Of a stretch of 64,000 nucleotides of DNA, positions 1-9,748 are shown one piece after another. Source of the stretch: Solirubrobacteraceae bacterium (GTDB lineage Bacteria; Actinomycetota; Thermoleophilia; Solirubrobacterales; Solirubrobacteraceae); NCBI GenBank assembly GCA_017882375.1, contig JADGPP010000009.1:1-64000 (forward strand), read 5' to 3'. Position 1 is the stretch's first letter, and each line of letters starts with the position of its first letter. The notes beneath the pieces are model-generated. The model was not told the origin of the DNA. It made no database searches and saw only the letters and a list, made by a program, of their open reading frames with translations. Made by a program: the position numbers and the translations under genes.

Positions 1-1597
<1,597 letters not shown>

Positions 1598-1601
<4 letters not shown>

Positions 1602-2824
1602 CCCCTCCTCACCCCTTCCTCGCGCGGCATCAGCTCGCGCAGCTCGCCGTAGATCGCACGCGTGCGCTGGGCGATGTCGTCCCAGTCAAAGCGCAGCACG
1701 TGCTCGGAGGCCTCGGTCACGAGCCGCTCGCGAAGAGGCTCGTCGACCAGCAGGCGCTCGATCATCACCCCGAGATGCTCCGCGTCGCCGCCGTTGAAGC
1801 GCAGCCCAACGCGCTCGCCGACCGGCACCACCTCGCACAGACCACCCGTGTCGGCGACGATGCAAGGACAGCCCGAGGCCATCGCCTCCAGCGCGACGAG
1901 ACCGAACGGCTCGTAGATCGACGGAACCACGCACAGGTCGGCGATCCGGTAGAGCGAGTGCAGCACGTCGTCGCCGATCCAGCCGAGGAAGCTGCCGTGG
2001 TCGGAGAGTCCCAGCCGCTGCGCCTGGGCCTTTAGCTCGGCCTCGTGGGTTCCGCTCCCTGCAACCAGGAAGCGTACGTCCGCAACTCCCTCGAGCACGC
2101 TCGGGAGCGCGTCGAGCGCCAGCTGAAAGCCCTTCTCGTAGACCAGCCGCCCGACGAACAGCACGAGCTTCTCGTGCGGCTCGGCGAACTTCAAGCGCAG
2201 TGCCTGCAGGTCGCCCGCCGGGCGCAGTTCGCTTGGATCGATCCCGTTGGGGATCACCGCGATGCGGCGCTCGTCGATGTCGAAGATGTCAGCCACGTGC
2301 CCGCTCATGTAGTACGAGCAGACGATCAACGCATCCGCTCGGCGCGCCATCCAGCGCTCGACCGAGTGGATGTGCGACTGCGGGTGATCCTGCACCCAAC
2401 CCTGGTGGCGGCCATGCTCGGTCGCGTGGATCGTCGTCACGTACGGCACCCCCAGGTGCTCGGCGAGCGCCGCAGATGCCTGCGCAACGAGCCAGTCGTG
2501 CCCGTGGATCAGGTCGTAGCTCGTCTCTTCGGCCAGCGCTTCGCCCGCCGCCAGCATGTCACCGTTCATCTGCTCCACCCACGCGACGAAGCGGTCCAGG
2601 TCGCGCGGCCAGCTCGGCTCGCGCACTCGATGGATCGTCACGCCGCCGAGCTCGTCGACCCCCGGCTGCCCGTCCGGCGAGCCGTCGCCGACCCCTCGCG
2701 TCAGCACGTCGACGCTCACGCCTTGGCGAACGAGCGCCTCGGCGAGCTTGCGCACGTGACGCGCCAGTCCGCCCTCGATCACCGGCGGGTACTCCCAAGA
2801 GAGGAGCAGCACGCGATTGCTCAT
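1598..2824 (-). CDS. GT4-family glycosyltransferase (glycogen synthase / maltosyl-phosphate synthase-like)
   Basis: A 408-residue GT-B fold enzyme that moves sugars from a nucleotide-sugar donor. The N-terminus SWEYPPVIEGGLARHV (10-24) is the glycine-rich acceptor-side loop typical of bacterial glycogen synthases. FVGRLVYEKG (223-232) supplies the Arg/Lys donor-phosphate ligands and PSIYEPFGLVALEAMASG (301-318) is the GT4 EX7E motif (E305, E313). The start at MSNRVLLL is chosen because homologues begin there; the frame stays open upstream without similarity. Stop overlaps the acyl-CoA synthetase start, so the two are probably co-transcribed. Exact product (glycogen, GMP-type glucan or a cell-envelope glycan) is not certain. 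Confidence 0.85.
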
Positions 2825-2913
2825 GCCCCAGACCCTATCTCGCGCGGGCCGGCCAGGCCCGACGCACGGCGCGCCGCGGGGCGTGGCCGCACGCGGCCGC
2901 TGCGGTGGGCGAC

Positions 2914-3174
2914 TCAGATCGCGATCAGCTCGAGCTCGTCCAGCCGGCGCGCGGCGGGAGCCGCCCACGTCAGGTCGCCCTCCAGGCAGAGGACTCCCGC
3001 CGCGTGCAGAGCGCCCACGGCCGCGTCGAGCTCGTTCGCGGCGGCGTTCAGCTCCTCGCGCAGCTGCGCGAGCGAGCGCCTCTGCTCACCGTCGTCGCTC
3101 AACAGCTCCAGGACGACCGCCCTTTCGAGTCGCGAGCCACCGGAGGCTCGAGGCTCGCTCGCTTCTGTGTGCAT
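2914..3174 (-). CDS. Small winged-helix-like DNA-binding protein, 86 aa
   Basis: The protein starts MHTEASEPRASGGSRLERAV and contains a compact helix-turn-helix pattern: VVLELLSDDGEQRRSLAQLR, then LREELNAAANELDAAVGALH, then a short strand segment VLCLEGDLTWAA. This resembles a single winged-helix domain with no sensor domain. A GGAAGGG ribosome site lies 6 nt before the ATG. It is divergent from the permease-YHS gene, 170 bp away, so it is a candidate regulator of it, although the operator found there is of CsoR type, which this protein is not. No named family is recognised with certainty. Confidence 0.6.
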   Translation of the reverse strand: MHTEASEPRASGGSRLERAVVLELLSDDGEQRRSLAQLREELNAAANELDAAVGALHAAGVLCLEGDLTWAAPAARRLDELELIAI

Positions 3175-3307
3175 GGGAGCCCTTCCTTTCGCTACGCGCG
3201 CCGGTCGCCGCGCCGATCGCCCCGATTTCGATGGTCTGGAGAGTACACACAGCTTGGAACGGTTTAGCGCGGCGAGGGTCGCCGGGCTGGCCGACCGGCA
3301 TCGATCG

Positions 3308-3337
3308 TTCGACCGATGTACCCCCATGGGGTATATT
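3308..3337 (+). promoter_or_regulatory. Leaderless promoter with CsoR/CstR-type G/C-tract operator
   Basis: A perfect inverted repeat TACCCC-CAT-GGGGTA (3319-3333) fits the G/C-tract pseudopalindromes bound by CsoR-family repressors (Cu(I)-, Ni- or persulfide-sensing). It sits between TTCGAC (3308-3313, -35) and overlaps TATATT (3332-3337, -10). The -10 ends 7 nt before the ATG at 3345, which implies a leaderless transcript. Binding here would block the -10. The regulator is inferred; no csoR gene is present in the window. Confidence 0.65.
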
Positions 3338-3344
3338 GCGCAGG

Positions 3345-3389
3345 ATGAGCGAGACGAGCGCCCAGACACCGGCACGCACAGCGCGATGA
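3345..3389 (+). CDS. Leaderless 14-aa leader peptide coupled to the permease start
   Basis: ATG 3345 is 7 nt downstream of a TATATT -10, so the mRNA would begin at this codon. The reading frame is MSETSAQTPARTAR and its TGA (3387-3389) overlaps the permease ATG (3386-3388) as ATGA. The permease start has no recognisable Shine-Dalgarno sequence, so translation by termination-reinitiation from this micro-ORF is the simplest reading. No protein evidence; function as a peptide is not implied. Confidence 0.5.
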   Translation: MSETSAQTPARTAR

Positions 3390-4633
3390 GCGTTCTGAAC
3401 ACGATCTGGGAAGGAATCTCAAACGCCCTGCTGATGGCCTGGACGGTCTGGTGGGCGCTCGTGTTCGGCTTCGCGATCTCCGCGATCGTGCAGGCATGGG
3501 TGCCCCGTGAGCGGATCGAGCGAGCGCTCGGAGGCGGCGGCACGCGCCCGATCGCTTTCGCCACGGGACTCGGAGCGGCCTCGTCCTCCTGCTCCTACGC
3601 AGCCGTCGCGATTGCCAAGTCGCTGTTCGCCAAGGGTGCCTCGGCAGCGAGCGCGCTCGCATTCCAGTTCGCCTCCACCAACCTCGTCGTCGAGCTGGGA
3701 GCCGTCATCTGGATTCTGATCGGCTGGCAGTTCGCACTCGCCGAGTTCCTCGGCGGCCTGTTGCTGATCGCGATCATGGCGGTCCTGCTGCGCCTATTCG
3801 TCTCGCGCCGTCTCGAGCAGCAGGCGCGCGAGCACGCGCAGGCGGCCGACGCGGGACATCAGCACCACTCGGCGGGAAGGCGCCTGTCGCTGCGCCAACG
3901 TCTGCACTCGGCCGCGGCGTGGTCTGACGTCGCCCACAACTTCCGCAACGACTGGGCGATGGTCTACCGCGAGATCGCCATCGGCTTCCTTCTCGCCGGC
4001 TTCGTCGGGCTGCTCGGCAACGATTTCTTCAACGGGCTGTTCATCGTGCATGCCCCAGCCCCGCTGCGCCTGGCCGAGAACGTGCTCGTCGGTCCGCTGA
4101 TCGCGATTCTCAGCTTCGTCTGCTCGGTTGGCAACATCCCGCTGGCCGCAGTCCTGTGGTCCGGCGGCATCGGCTTCGCGGGCGTGATCGCCTTCATCTT
4201 CGCCGACCTCGTCGTGCTTCCGATCGTGACGATCTATCGCAAGTACTACGGCACCCCGTTTGCGCTGCGGATCGTCGCGCTGATGCTCGTGACGATGGTT
4301 CTCGCGGCGCTGGCGGTCGACGGCCTGTTCAGCCTCACTGGTCTCATACCCCACGCGCGCCCGACGCGCGCGGACATCTTCGGCAGCGTGAAGGTCGACT
4401 ACAAGCTGTTCACGAACGGGATCGGCACGGGGATCTTCATCGCATTGTTCGCGCTCACCGTGCGGCGCGGGGCGACAGATCCGATGTGCGGAATGAAGGT
4501 GGACAAGCAGTCCGCCATCTCCGTGCGGCACGGCGGGCACACCGACTACTTCTGCTCCCGCCACTGCGCCGACGAATATGCGGCGCAGCACGCCGTCGTC
4601 GGCGCGCAGGCAACGCCCGATGGCCGCGCGTAG
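3386..4633 (+). CDS. ArsP/UPF0718-type permease with C-terminal YHS metal-binding domain
   Basis: A 415-residue integral membrane protein of the permease family COG0701 (ArsP-like). Two hydrophobic halves are joined by a His-rich cytoplasmic loop (about 145-185, including HQHH). GLGAASSSCSYAAVAIAKSL and ILSFVCSVGNIPLAAVLW are the family's paired Cys/Ser-containing re-entrant motifs. The C-terminus (about 365-400) is a YHS/TRASH-type zinc-ribbon-like segment: DPMCGMKV, then YFCSRHCADEY, with Cys368, Cys390 and Cys394. Homologues export organoarsenicals or are of unknown substrate. The CsoR-type operator and YHS domain suggest a soft metal or thiol/persulfide substrate (inference). An upstream in-frame ATG at 3326 lies inside the operator and is rejected as start. 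Confidence 0.8.
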   Translation: MSVLNTIWEGISNALLMAWTVWWALVFGFAISAIVQAWVPRERIERALGGGGTRPIAFATGLGAASSSCSYAAVAIAKSLFAKGASAASALAFQFASTNLVVELGAVIWILIGWQFALAEFLGGLLLIAIMAVLLRLFVSRRLEQQAREHAQAADAGHQHHSAGRRLSLRQRLHSAAAWSDVAHNFRNDWAMVYREIAIGFLLAGFVGLLGNDFFNGLFIVHAPAPLRLAENVLVGPLIAILSFVCSVGNIPLAAVLWSGGIGFAGVIAFIFADLVVLPIVTIYRKYYGTPFALRIVALMLVTMVLAALAVDGLFSLTGLIPHARPTRADIFGSVKVDYKLFTNGIGTGIFIALFALTVRRGATDPMCGMKVDKQSAISVRHGGHTDYFCSRHCADEYAAQHAVVGAQATPDGRA

Positions 4634-4647
4634 GCGATAATTGCCGG

Positions 4648-5295
4648 GTGAGCTCGCAGTCGCCCCCGAGCTTCTACTTCGGCGTCATGTCGCCGTACTC
4701 GTGGTTCGCGGCCGAGCGGATCGAGCGGCTGCTGGCGCCAGCCCGCTGGCGCGGCGTGCTGGCCGGCGTCGTCTTCAAGGAGCACGGCCGCACCTCTTGG
4801 GGGCTGACCGAGCGTCGCGCCGACGGGATCGCCGAGTGCGAGGCGCGTGCCTGCGAGCACGGCCTCGGGCCGATCGTCTGGCCCGAGCCGTGGCCGACAA
4901 GTGACCTGCAGGCTGGACGCGCGATGGCCTTCTGCGAGCTGCGCGACCGCGAAGATGAGCCGGCGAGCGGCGCCCTCGACGCCAGCGCGCCACGCGACAG
5001 TCTGCTGAGGACCTTCGCTCTGGCCGCCATGCGCATGGCCTTTCTCGAGGGCGCCGACCTCGAACAGCTCGACGCAGTGCTCGAGGCCGGACGTCGCACC
5101 GGGATCGACGAGCACGAGCTGCGCGAGGCGCTGCAGGACCAGCGGGTCAAGGACGAGCTGCGCGCGATCACCGGCGAGGCGGTCGCCGCCGGTGTCTTCG
5201 GCGTACCCACCGTGCTCGTCGGCGAGCAGCTGTTCTGGGGCGATGATCGCCTGCAGGATGCCGCGAGCGCCTATCGCGCGGGTCGTGACGCGTGA
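4648..5295 (+). CDS. DsbA-family thioredoxin-fold protein (2-hydroxychromene-2-carboxylate isomerase-like)
   Basis: A 215-residue protein of the kappa-GST/HCCA isomerase group. SFYFGVMSPYSWFAAERIERL near the N-terminus has the family Ser at the catalytic turn in place of a CxxC. The C-terminal GVFGVPTVLVGEQLFWGDDRL holds the cis-Pro loop and the W/GxDR closing motif. It would act in the cytosol, with glutathione or mycothiol as possible cofactor (unknown). The GTG start lies exactly 6 nt after GATAAT (4636-4641), so it has its own leaderless promoter 14 nt after the permease stop. Confidence 0.8.
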   Translation: MSSQSPPSFYFGVMSPYSWFAAERIERLLAPARWRGVLAGVVFKEHGRTSWGLTERRADGIAECEARACEHGLGPIVWPEPWPTSDLQAGRAMAFCELRDREDEPASGALDASAPRDSLLRTFALAAMRMAFLEGADLEQLDAVLEAGRRTGIDEHELREALQDQRVKDELRAITGEAVAAGVFGVPTVLVGEQLFWGDDRLQDAASAYRAGRDA

Positions 5296-5316
5296 GCGGT
5301 CGAGGCCGCTGCGCCT

Positions 5317-5586
5317 CTAGCCCGTCGGTCGCTCGCCCCGCGGGGTGAGGTCGATCTCCAGCTGTCGCGGCGACGGACGCAGCGGCTCGCCGCTCTGGCG
5401 GGGCCTGCCGCGCTTGGTCCAGTGGCCGATCACTTCGCGGCTGCGGCAGCTGTAGTAGCTGATGCGACGGTCCAGTGGCGCAAGGGCCAATCCACCGGGA
5501 GCCGGTGCCGTGACGATCGCGTGAAAGCGCCGCCCGCCCCGGTCGACCTCGACGATGTCGCCCGTCTGGATGCCCTCGAGCCGCAT
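5317..5586 (-). CDS. Conserved hypothetical protein, 89 aa
   Basis: Starts MRLEGIQTGDIVEVDRGGRR and has a strand-rich N-terminus followed by RRISYYSCRSREVIGHWTKRGRP, then a basic Pro-rich tail. The GIQTGDIVEVD...FHAIVT pattern looks like a small beta-barrel (KOW/SH3-like) and the SYYSCRSREVIGHW segment is well formed. A strong ribosome site (GGAGTGAGG) precedes the ATG. It is convergent with the preceding gene and divergent from the NYN nuclease gene. I believe similar proteins are common in related actinobacteria, but no function is known to me. Confidence 0.65.
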   Translation of the reverse strand: MRLEGIQTGDIVEVDRGGRRFHAIVTAPAPGGLALAPLDRRISYYSCRSREVIGHWTKRGRPRQSGEPLRPSPRQLEIDLTPRGERPTG

Positions 5587-5678
5587 GCCCGCCTCACTCC
5601 AGCACGAATTCATCGGCCAAGCGCCCCGCCACGCCGACCCTGTATGGCCTGCGATGTGCGAACGCGTAGGCTTGAGTC

Positions 5679-6053
5679 GTGCGATGGTTCGTGGACGGGA
5701 TGAACGTGATCGGTACGCGCCCGGACTCATGGTGGAAGGACCGGCACGGCGCGATGGTGCGCCTCGTCCATCTCCTGGAGAACTGGGTGGCCGCCACGGG
5801 CGAGGACGTCATCGTGGTCTTCGAGCAGCCGCCGCGCCCTCCGATCTCCTCCACCGTCGTCGAGGTCACGCATGCGCCCCGTCCGCGCCGCGACTCGGCC
5901 GACGATGAGATCGTTCGCCGCGTCGCGGCCGAACGCGAGCCCGGCGAGATCCGCGTCGTGACGTCTGATCTGTGGCTCGTCGACCGCGTCCACGCGGCCG
6001 GCGCGACGGTCGAGTCTGCCGACTCCTTTCGGACACGGATCGAGGCTCTGTGA
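5679..6053 (+). CDS. NYN/PIN-like domain ribonuclease (YacP-like)
   Basis: A 124-residue single-domain protein. The first strand MRWFVDGMNVIG carries the invariant NYN Asp/Asn pair (D6, N9). RDSADDEIVRRVA and VVTSDLWLVDRVHAAGA give the central acidic residues and the SD motif of the metal-dependent nuclease site. Such proteins cleave RNA or form part of degradosome-like complexes; the substrate is unknown. The GTG start is placed 6 nt after TAGGCT (5667-5672), a leaderless promoter. The stop overlaps the next ORF (TGATG). Confidence 0.8.
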   Translation: MRWFVDGMNVIGTRPDSWWKDRHGAMVRLVHLLENWVAATGEDVIVVFEQPPRPPISSTVVEVTHAPRPRRDSADDEIVRRVAAEREPGEIRVVTSDLWLVDRVHAAGATVESADSFRTRIEAL

Positions 6054-6247
6054 TGGCGCCTGTCACCCGCTACACGCGCAGCGGCGAGGCGAGCATTGCC
6101 TATCAGGTGGCCGCTGGCCCATCTTCGCCTTGGGCGCATGACGCGCGGCCGCTGCTCCCCCGACGCAATACGATCACCCGTGGCCGACGGGCTCAGATGA
6201 GCCCTCAGACCGTGACCCCCCGGGAGCGCCGAGGAGGACCGCGATGA
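6053..6247 (+). pseudogene. N-terminal stump of an alpha/beta-hydrolase-adenylate cyclase fusion gene
   Basis: The 64-codon frame begins MAPVTRYTRSGEASIAYQVA, which matches the very conserved start (TRYxRSGDxxIAYQVxGDG) of actinobacterial alpha/beta-hydrolase proteins fused to class III cyclase domains. After about 24 residues similarity ends and an Arg/Pro-rich frame runs to the TGA at 6245-6247. The hydrolase nucleophile, Asp/His and the whole cyclase are missing, so this looks like an internal deletion. It is fully coupled: TGATG with the nuclease gene and ATGA with the SDR gene. Confidence 0.65.
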
Positions 6248-6981
6248 CCGATCGAGAGCAGCAGCGTCGAAGCGCCCTTGTCTTCGGTGCGCGCAACCTC
6301 GGCAAAGCGATCATCGAGCTGCTCGTCGGCGCGGGCTGGTCGGTGGCCGGCGTGGCGCGCTCGCAGGAGACGCTGCAGGGCGTCACCGACGCAGGCGCGC
6401 TCGCGCTGCAAGCCGACGTGACCGACCAGGCCAGCGTGCGCGCGGCGATCGCCCAGACCGTTGGCGCACACGGGCAGATCGATCTCGTCGTCAACGCCGC
6501 GTCGGCCTATGGCGGCACGCGCAGCGGTCCCTTCGGCGGTGGGCCGATGGCCGAGGCCAACGCCGACGCCTTTGACTCGTGGGCCACGGCACCCGCGCGC
6601 TCGGCGTTCAGCTTCCTCTCCGGCGCAGCCGGCTATCTGGTGCAACAGCAGACCACCGCAACGTTGATCCAGGTCACCGGAGGCTCGGCCCGGCGAGCGA
6701 TGCCCGGCCGCGGGCTGTGGGCGGCCGGCGCGTTCGGCGTGCGTGCGATCACTCAGGCCGCAGCGCTGGAGCTGCGGCCTCAGGGCATTCACGTGGCGCT
6801 GCTGATCGTCGACGCGGGCATCGAGCCGCTGAGCGGCGCCACACGAGCCGGTGCGTCTCGCGCCGCGCTGGCCGATCCGCGCGGTCTCGCCGATGCCGTG
6901 CTGTATCTGGCCGAGCAGGGCCCGCGCGCAGCCACGCACGAGCTGCAGGTAACACCGCTCGCGGAGACCTGGGTGCCATGA
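6244..6981 (+). CDS. Divergent short-chain dehydrogenase/reductase (SDR), catalytic motif lost
   Basis: A 245-residue Rossmann protein: ALVFGARNLGKAIIELL replaces the usual TGxxxGIG loop, LQADVTDQASV is the SDR D-(V/L)-T-D element and VVNAASAYGG corresponds to NNAG. The position of the YxxxK pair reads GRGLWAAGAFGVRAITQAAA, so both catalytic Tyr and Lys are absent. It probably binds a dinucleotide but may not reduce by the classical mechanism. GGAGG lies 7-11 nt before the ATG. It starts a co-directional set with the alcohol dehydrogenase, amidase and enoyl-CoA hydratase genes. Confidence 0.8.
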   Translation: MTDREQQRRSALVFGARNLGKAIIELLVGAGWSVAGVARSQETLQGVTDAGALALQADVTDQASVRAAIAQTVGAHGQIDLVVNAASAYGGTRSGPFGGGPMAEANADAFDSWATAPARSAFSFLSGAAGYLVQQQTTATLIQVTGGSARRAMPGRGLWAAGAFGVRAITQAAALELRPQGIHVALLIVDAGIEPLSGATRAGASRAALADPRGLADAVLYLAEQGPRAATHELQVTPLAETWVP

Positions 6982-7024
6982 GCGCGGCGCTCGCTGCGAT
7001 CGACCTCGACGGGAAGGATGCGGC

Positions 7025-8134
7025 GTGAAGATTCGCGCCGCGTTGCTGGAGGAGTTCGCCCGACCGCTGGTCGTCCAAGAGCTCGATCTCGCCGATCCCC
7101 GGCCGGGCGAGGTGCTTGTGCGGCTCGTCGCCTGCGGCGTGTGCCACACCGACCTGTACACGGCCTCGGGCGTTGACCCCTCCGGCTACGCGCCAACGGT
7201 GCTCGGGCACGAGGGCGCCGGCGTCGTCGAGGCCGTAGGCGAGGGTGTCGGCGACCTGACCCTCGGAGACCACGTCGTGACGTTGTTCTCACCGCAGTGT
7301 CGCGAGTGCATCCACTGCCGAAGCCCGCGCACGAACCTCTGCCTGGCGATCCGCGAGCAGCAGAACAAGGGCTACCTGCCCGATGGCAGCACGCGCCTGT
7401 CGCGCGCAGGCGAGCCGATCCGGCACTTCATGGGAACCTCCACGTTTGCCGAGTACGCGGTCATCCCGGAGATCGCGCTGGCGAAGGTCAATTCAGAGGC
7501 TCCGCTCGATCGCGCCTGCCTGTTCGCGTGCGGGCTATCAACAGGGCTGGGGGCCGCGATGAACACGGCAGCGGTGCAGCCGGGCTCGACGTGCGTCGTG
7601 TTCGGCGCGGGAATGGTCGGCCTCGGCGCGGTCGCCGGGTGTCGCCTGCAGGGCGCCGAGCGAATCATCTGCGTCGACCTCTCCGAGCAGCGGCTGGAGC
7701 TCGCGCGCGGCCAGGGGGCGACCGAGTGCTGGCGCGCCGACGAGCACACCGTCGAGCGCGTGCTCGAGGCGACGGACGGGTTCGGCGCCGACTACACCTT
7801 CGAGGCCACCGGCCTGGTGACCGTGATGCGCGAAGCCGTCGAAGCGGCGCGCATGGGCTGGGGGCTGTGCACGGTGGCCGGGGTGGCCGGCAAGGGTGAG
7901 ACGCTCGATGTCGTCCCCCGCCTGCTGATCACCGGACGGCGCGTCTGCGGCTCGTCGTTCGGCGGGATCAAGGGCCGCGATCAGGTTCCCGAGCTCGTCG
8001 AGCTATATCTGCGTGGCGAGATCGACGTCGACCCGTTCATCTCCCATCGCATGCCGCTGGAGCAGGTCAACCGAGCCTTCGAGCTGATGGAGGCTCAGGA
8101 CGGCATCCGCTCGGTGTTGCAGCTGAGCGTCTGA
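7025..8134 (+). CDS. Zn-dependent alcohol dehydrogenase, class III-like
   Basis: A 369-residue MDR-family enzyme oxidising an alcohol or a thiol-aldehyde adduct with NAD+. Catalytic zinc ligands Cys40 (CGVCHTD) and His62-Glu63 (LGHEG), structural zinc Cys92/95/98/106 and the nucleotide-binding GAGMVGLGAV loop are all visible. The sequence resembles S-(hydroxymethyl)glutathione/mycothiol dehydrogenase types, with TGLGAAMNTA in place of the class III TGWGAVLNTA. The GTG start has a GGGAAGG ribosome site; 44 nt separate it from the SDR gene. The substrate is probably an intermediate of the neighbouring amidase/hydratase pathway (inference). Confidence 0.88.
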   Translation: MKIRAALLEEFARPLVVQELDLADPRPGEVLVRLVACGVCHTDLYTASGVDPSGYAPTVLGHEGAGVVEAVGEGVGDLTLGDHVVTLFSPQCRECIHCRSPRTNLCLAIREQQNKGYLPDGSTRLSRAGEPIRHFMGTSTFAEYAVIPEIALAKVNSEAPLDRACLFACGLSTGLGAAMNTAAVQPGSTCVVFGAGMVGLGAVAGCRLQGAERIICVDLSEQRLELARGQGATECWRADEHTVERVLEATDGFGADYTFEATGLVTVMREAVEAARMGWGLCTVAGVAGKGETLDVVPRLLITGRRVCGSSFGGIKGRDQVPELVELYLRGEIDVDPFISHRMPLEQVNRAFELMEAQDGIRSVLQLSV

Positions 8135-8325
8135 CGCCGAGGGATGCGGCGACCCCGGGCGACGACGTGGATGTCGCCGCCCCGAGAAAAGTCGAGCTCT
8201 TGTCAGCTTGGAGTGGACCGTGTTACCGACCACGGTGACTCCGACGAAGCATCCGGGCGACCGCGCGGGAGTCCGCTCGGTGACGGTTGCGCTTCGGGGA
8301 TCGCCGGCGCTGGTAAGGTCGCGGC

Positions 8326-9744
8326 ATGGAGCCACTCGGTCCGTTCGCCCCGGCGCTCGAGCTCGCAGCGGCCCTGCGTGCGAGAGAGATCTCAGCCGTC
8401 GAGTTGCTCGACTCCTGCCTCGCCGCGGTGGACGAGCTCAACCCCGAGCTGAACGCAGTCACGTGGCGCAACGACGACGAAGCGCGCGCGATTGCCGCCG
8501 AGGCCGACCGCCGCCTGGGCGACGGCGACGCGGCACCGTTCCTCGGTGTGCCGATGCCGATCAAGGACCTCACTCCGGTGGCGGGGTGGCCGGTGACCTT
8601 CGGGTCACACGGCGCGCCCGAGGGTCCGAGCGAGCAGAGCGAGCTGGTGGTCGACGCGCTCGTGGAGGCCGGGTTCGTCCTCTGCGGGCGCACCAACACC
8701 CCGGCATTCGGCGTGATCACCGCCGCCGAGAACAGCCGTTACGGGATCAGCCGCAACCCGTGGGACACCGACCGCTCACCCGGTGGATCCAGCGGCGGCG
8801 CGGCGGCTGCGGTCGCCGGCGGGATGTTCCCGATCGCGCACGCCAACGACGGCGGCGGCTCGATTCGCATCCCCGCCTCCTACTGCGGACTGGTCGGCCT
8901 GAAGCCGAGCCGCGGCCGCGTGCCGCGCCTGACACAGAGCTGGCTGGGCGCCGTCGTCGAGGGTGTCGTGACCCGCACGGTGGCCGACTCCGCCGCCGTG
9001 CTCGACACGATCGCCCGCTTCGATCGCCTGGCCTGGTACAACGCGCCGGCGCCGGCGCGCCCGTTCTCCGAGGACACCCACGCGGCGCCCGGACAGCTGC
9101 GCATCGGCCTGATGGCCTCGGCTCCGCTGGGAATTCCCACCGACGAGGCCTGCGTCGCGGCGGCACGCGCGACAGCGGTCGCGCTGGAGGGACTCGGCCA
9201 CGTCGTCGAGGAGGTCGAGGTGCCGACGATCTCCGAAGAGATGATTCCCTCGTTCATCGTGCTCACGCAGGGCGGCCTGGCCGACTACGAGGGCGTCGAC
9301 TGGTCGGCGGTCGAGCCGCACATCGCACACCAGCGCAAGCTGAGCAGCGAGATCGGCGCCTATGACTACGTGCTCGCCGCCCGCACGCTCGAGCTACTCA
9401 GCCGACAGGAGGTCGCCCGCTGGGGCCGCGACTTCGACGTGCTCGTCACCCCCACGTCGGCGATCCTGCCGCCGCAGGCCGGAGCGATCCTCGCCGCGCA
9501 GCATGCCGCGCCGGAGGCACCCGTCCTCGACGTCGTCGCGAGCGTCTCGTTCACGGCGTTCGGCAACGTGACCGGTCTGCCAGCGGTCAGCCTGCCGCTG
9601 CACCGCACCGACGCCGACGTTCCCGTTGGCGTGCAGCTCACCGGCGCACCGTGGGACGAGGCCACGCTGATCCGTCTCTCCGCTCAGCTCGAGCAGGCGC
9701 TGCCGTGGGCTGAGCGCCGTCCCGCCCTCAGCGGCATCGCCTAG
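8326..9744 (+). CDS. Amidase-signature (AS) family amidohydrolase
   Basis: A 472-residue serine amidase hydrolysing a C-N bond of an amide. The Ser-cisSer-Lys triad is visible: Lys80 (MPIKDL), cis-Ser155 in SPGGSSGG, and nucleophile Ser179 in [11 protein letters not shown]. Length and layout match aryl/acyl amidases and 6-aminohexanoate-cyclic-dimer hydrolase-like proteins. No GatB/GatC neighbours, so a GatA role is unlikely. A leaderless promoter (TAAGGT, 8314-8319, 6 nt before ATG) lies in the 191-bp gap upstream. The enoyl-CoA hydratase gene follows after 4 nt and is probably co-transcribed. Confidence 0.9.
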   Translation: MEPLGPFAPALELAAALRAREISAVELLDSCLAAVDELNPELNAVTWRNDDEARAIAAEADRRLGDGDAAPFLGVPMPIKDLTPVAGWPVTFGSHGAPEGPSEQSELVVDALVEAGFVLCGRTNTPAFGVITAAENSRYGISRNPWDTDRSPGGSSGGAAAAVAGGMFPIAHANDGGGSIRIPASYCGLVGLKPSRGRVPRLTQSWLGAVVEGVVTRTVADSAAVLDTIARFDRLAWYNAPAPARPFSEDTHAAPGQLRIGLMASAPLGIPTDEACVAAARATAVALEGLGHVVEEVEVPTISEEMIPSFIVLTQGGLADYEGVDWSAVEPHIAHQRKLSSEIGAYDYVLAARTLELLSRQEVARWGRDFDVLVTPTSAILPPQAGAILAAQHAAPEAPVLDVVASVSFTAFGNVTGLPAVSLPLHRTDADVPVGVQLTGAPWDEATLIRLSAQLEQALPWAERRPALSGIA

Positions 9745-9748
9745 ACCG

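Noticed and set aside
6978-7028. 16-codon frame MSAALAAIDLDGKDAA overlapping SDR (ATGA) and ADH (GTGA)
   Set aside because: It resembles the other micro-ORFs, but the dehydrogenase has its own GGGAAGG ribosome site and there is no promoter here, so chance overlap is as likely.
8148-8195. Possible riboswitch or terminator in the ADH-amidase gap
   Set aside because: Only a loose GGCGAC/GTCGCC pairing with a long loop; nothing specific.
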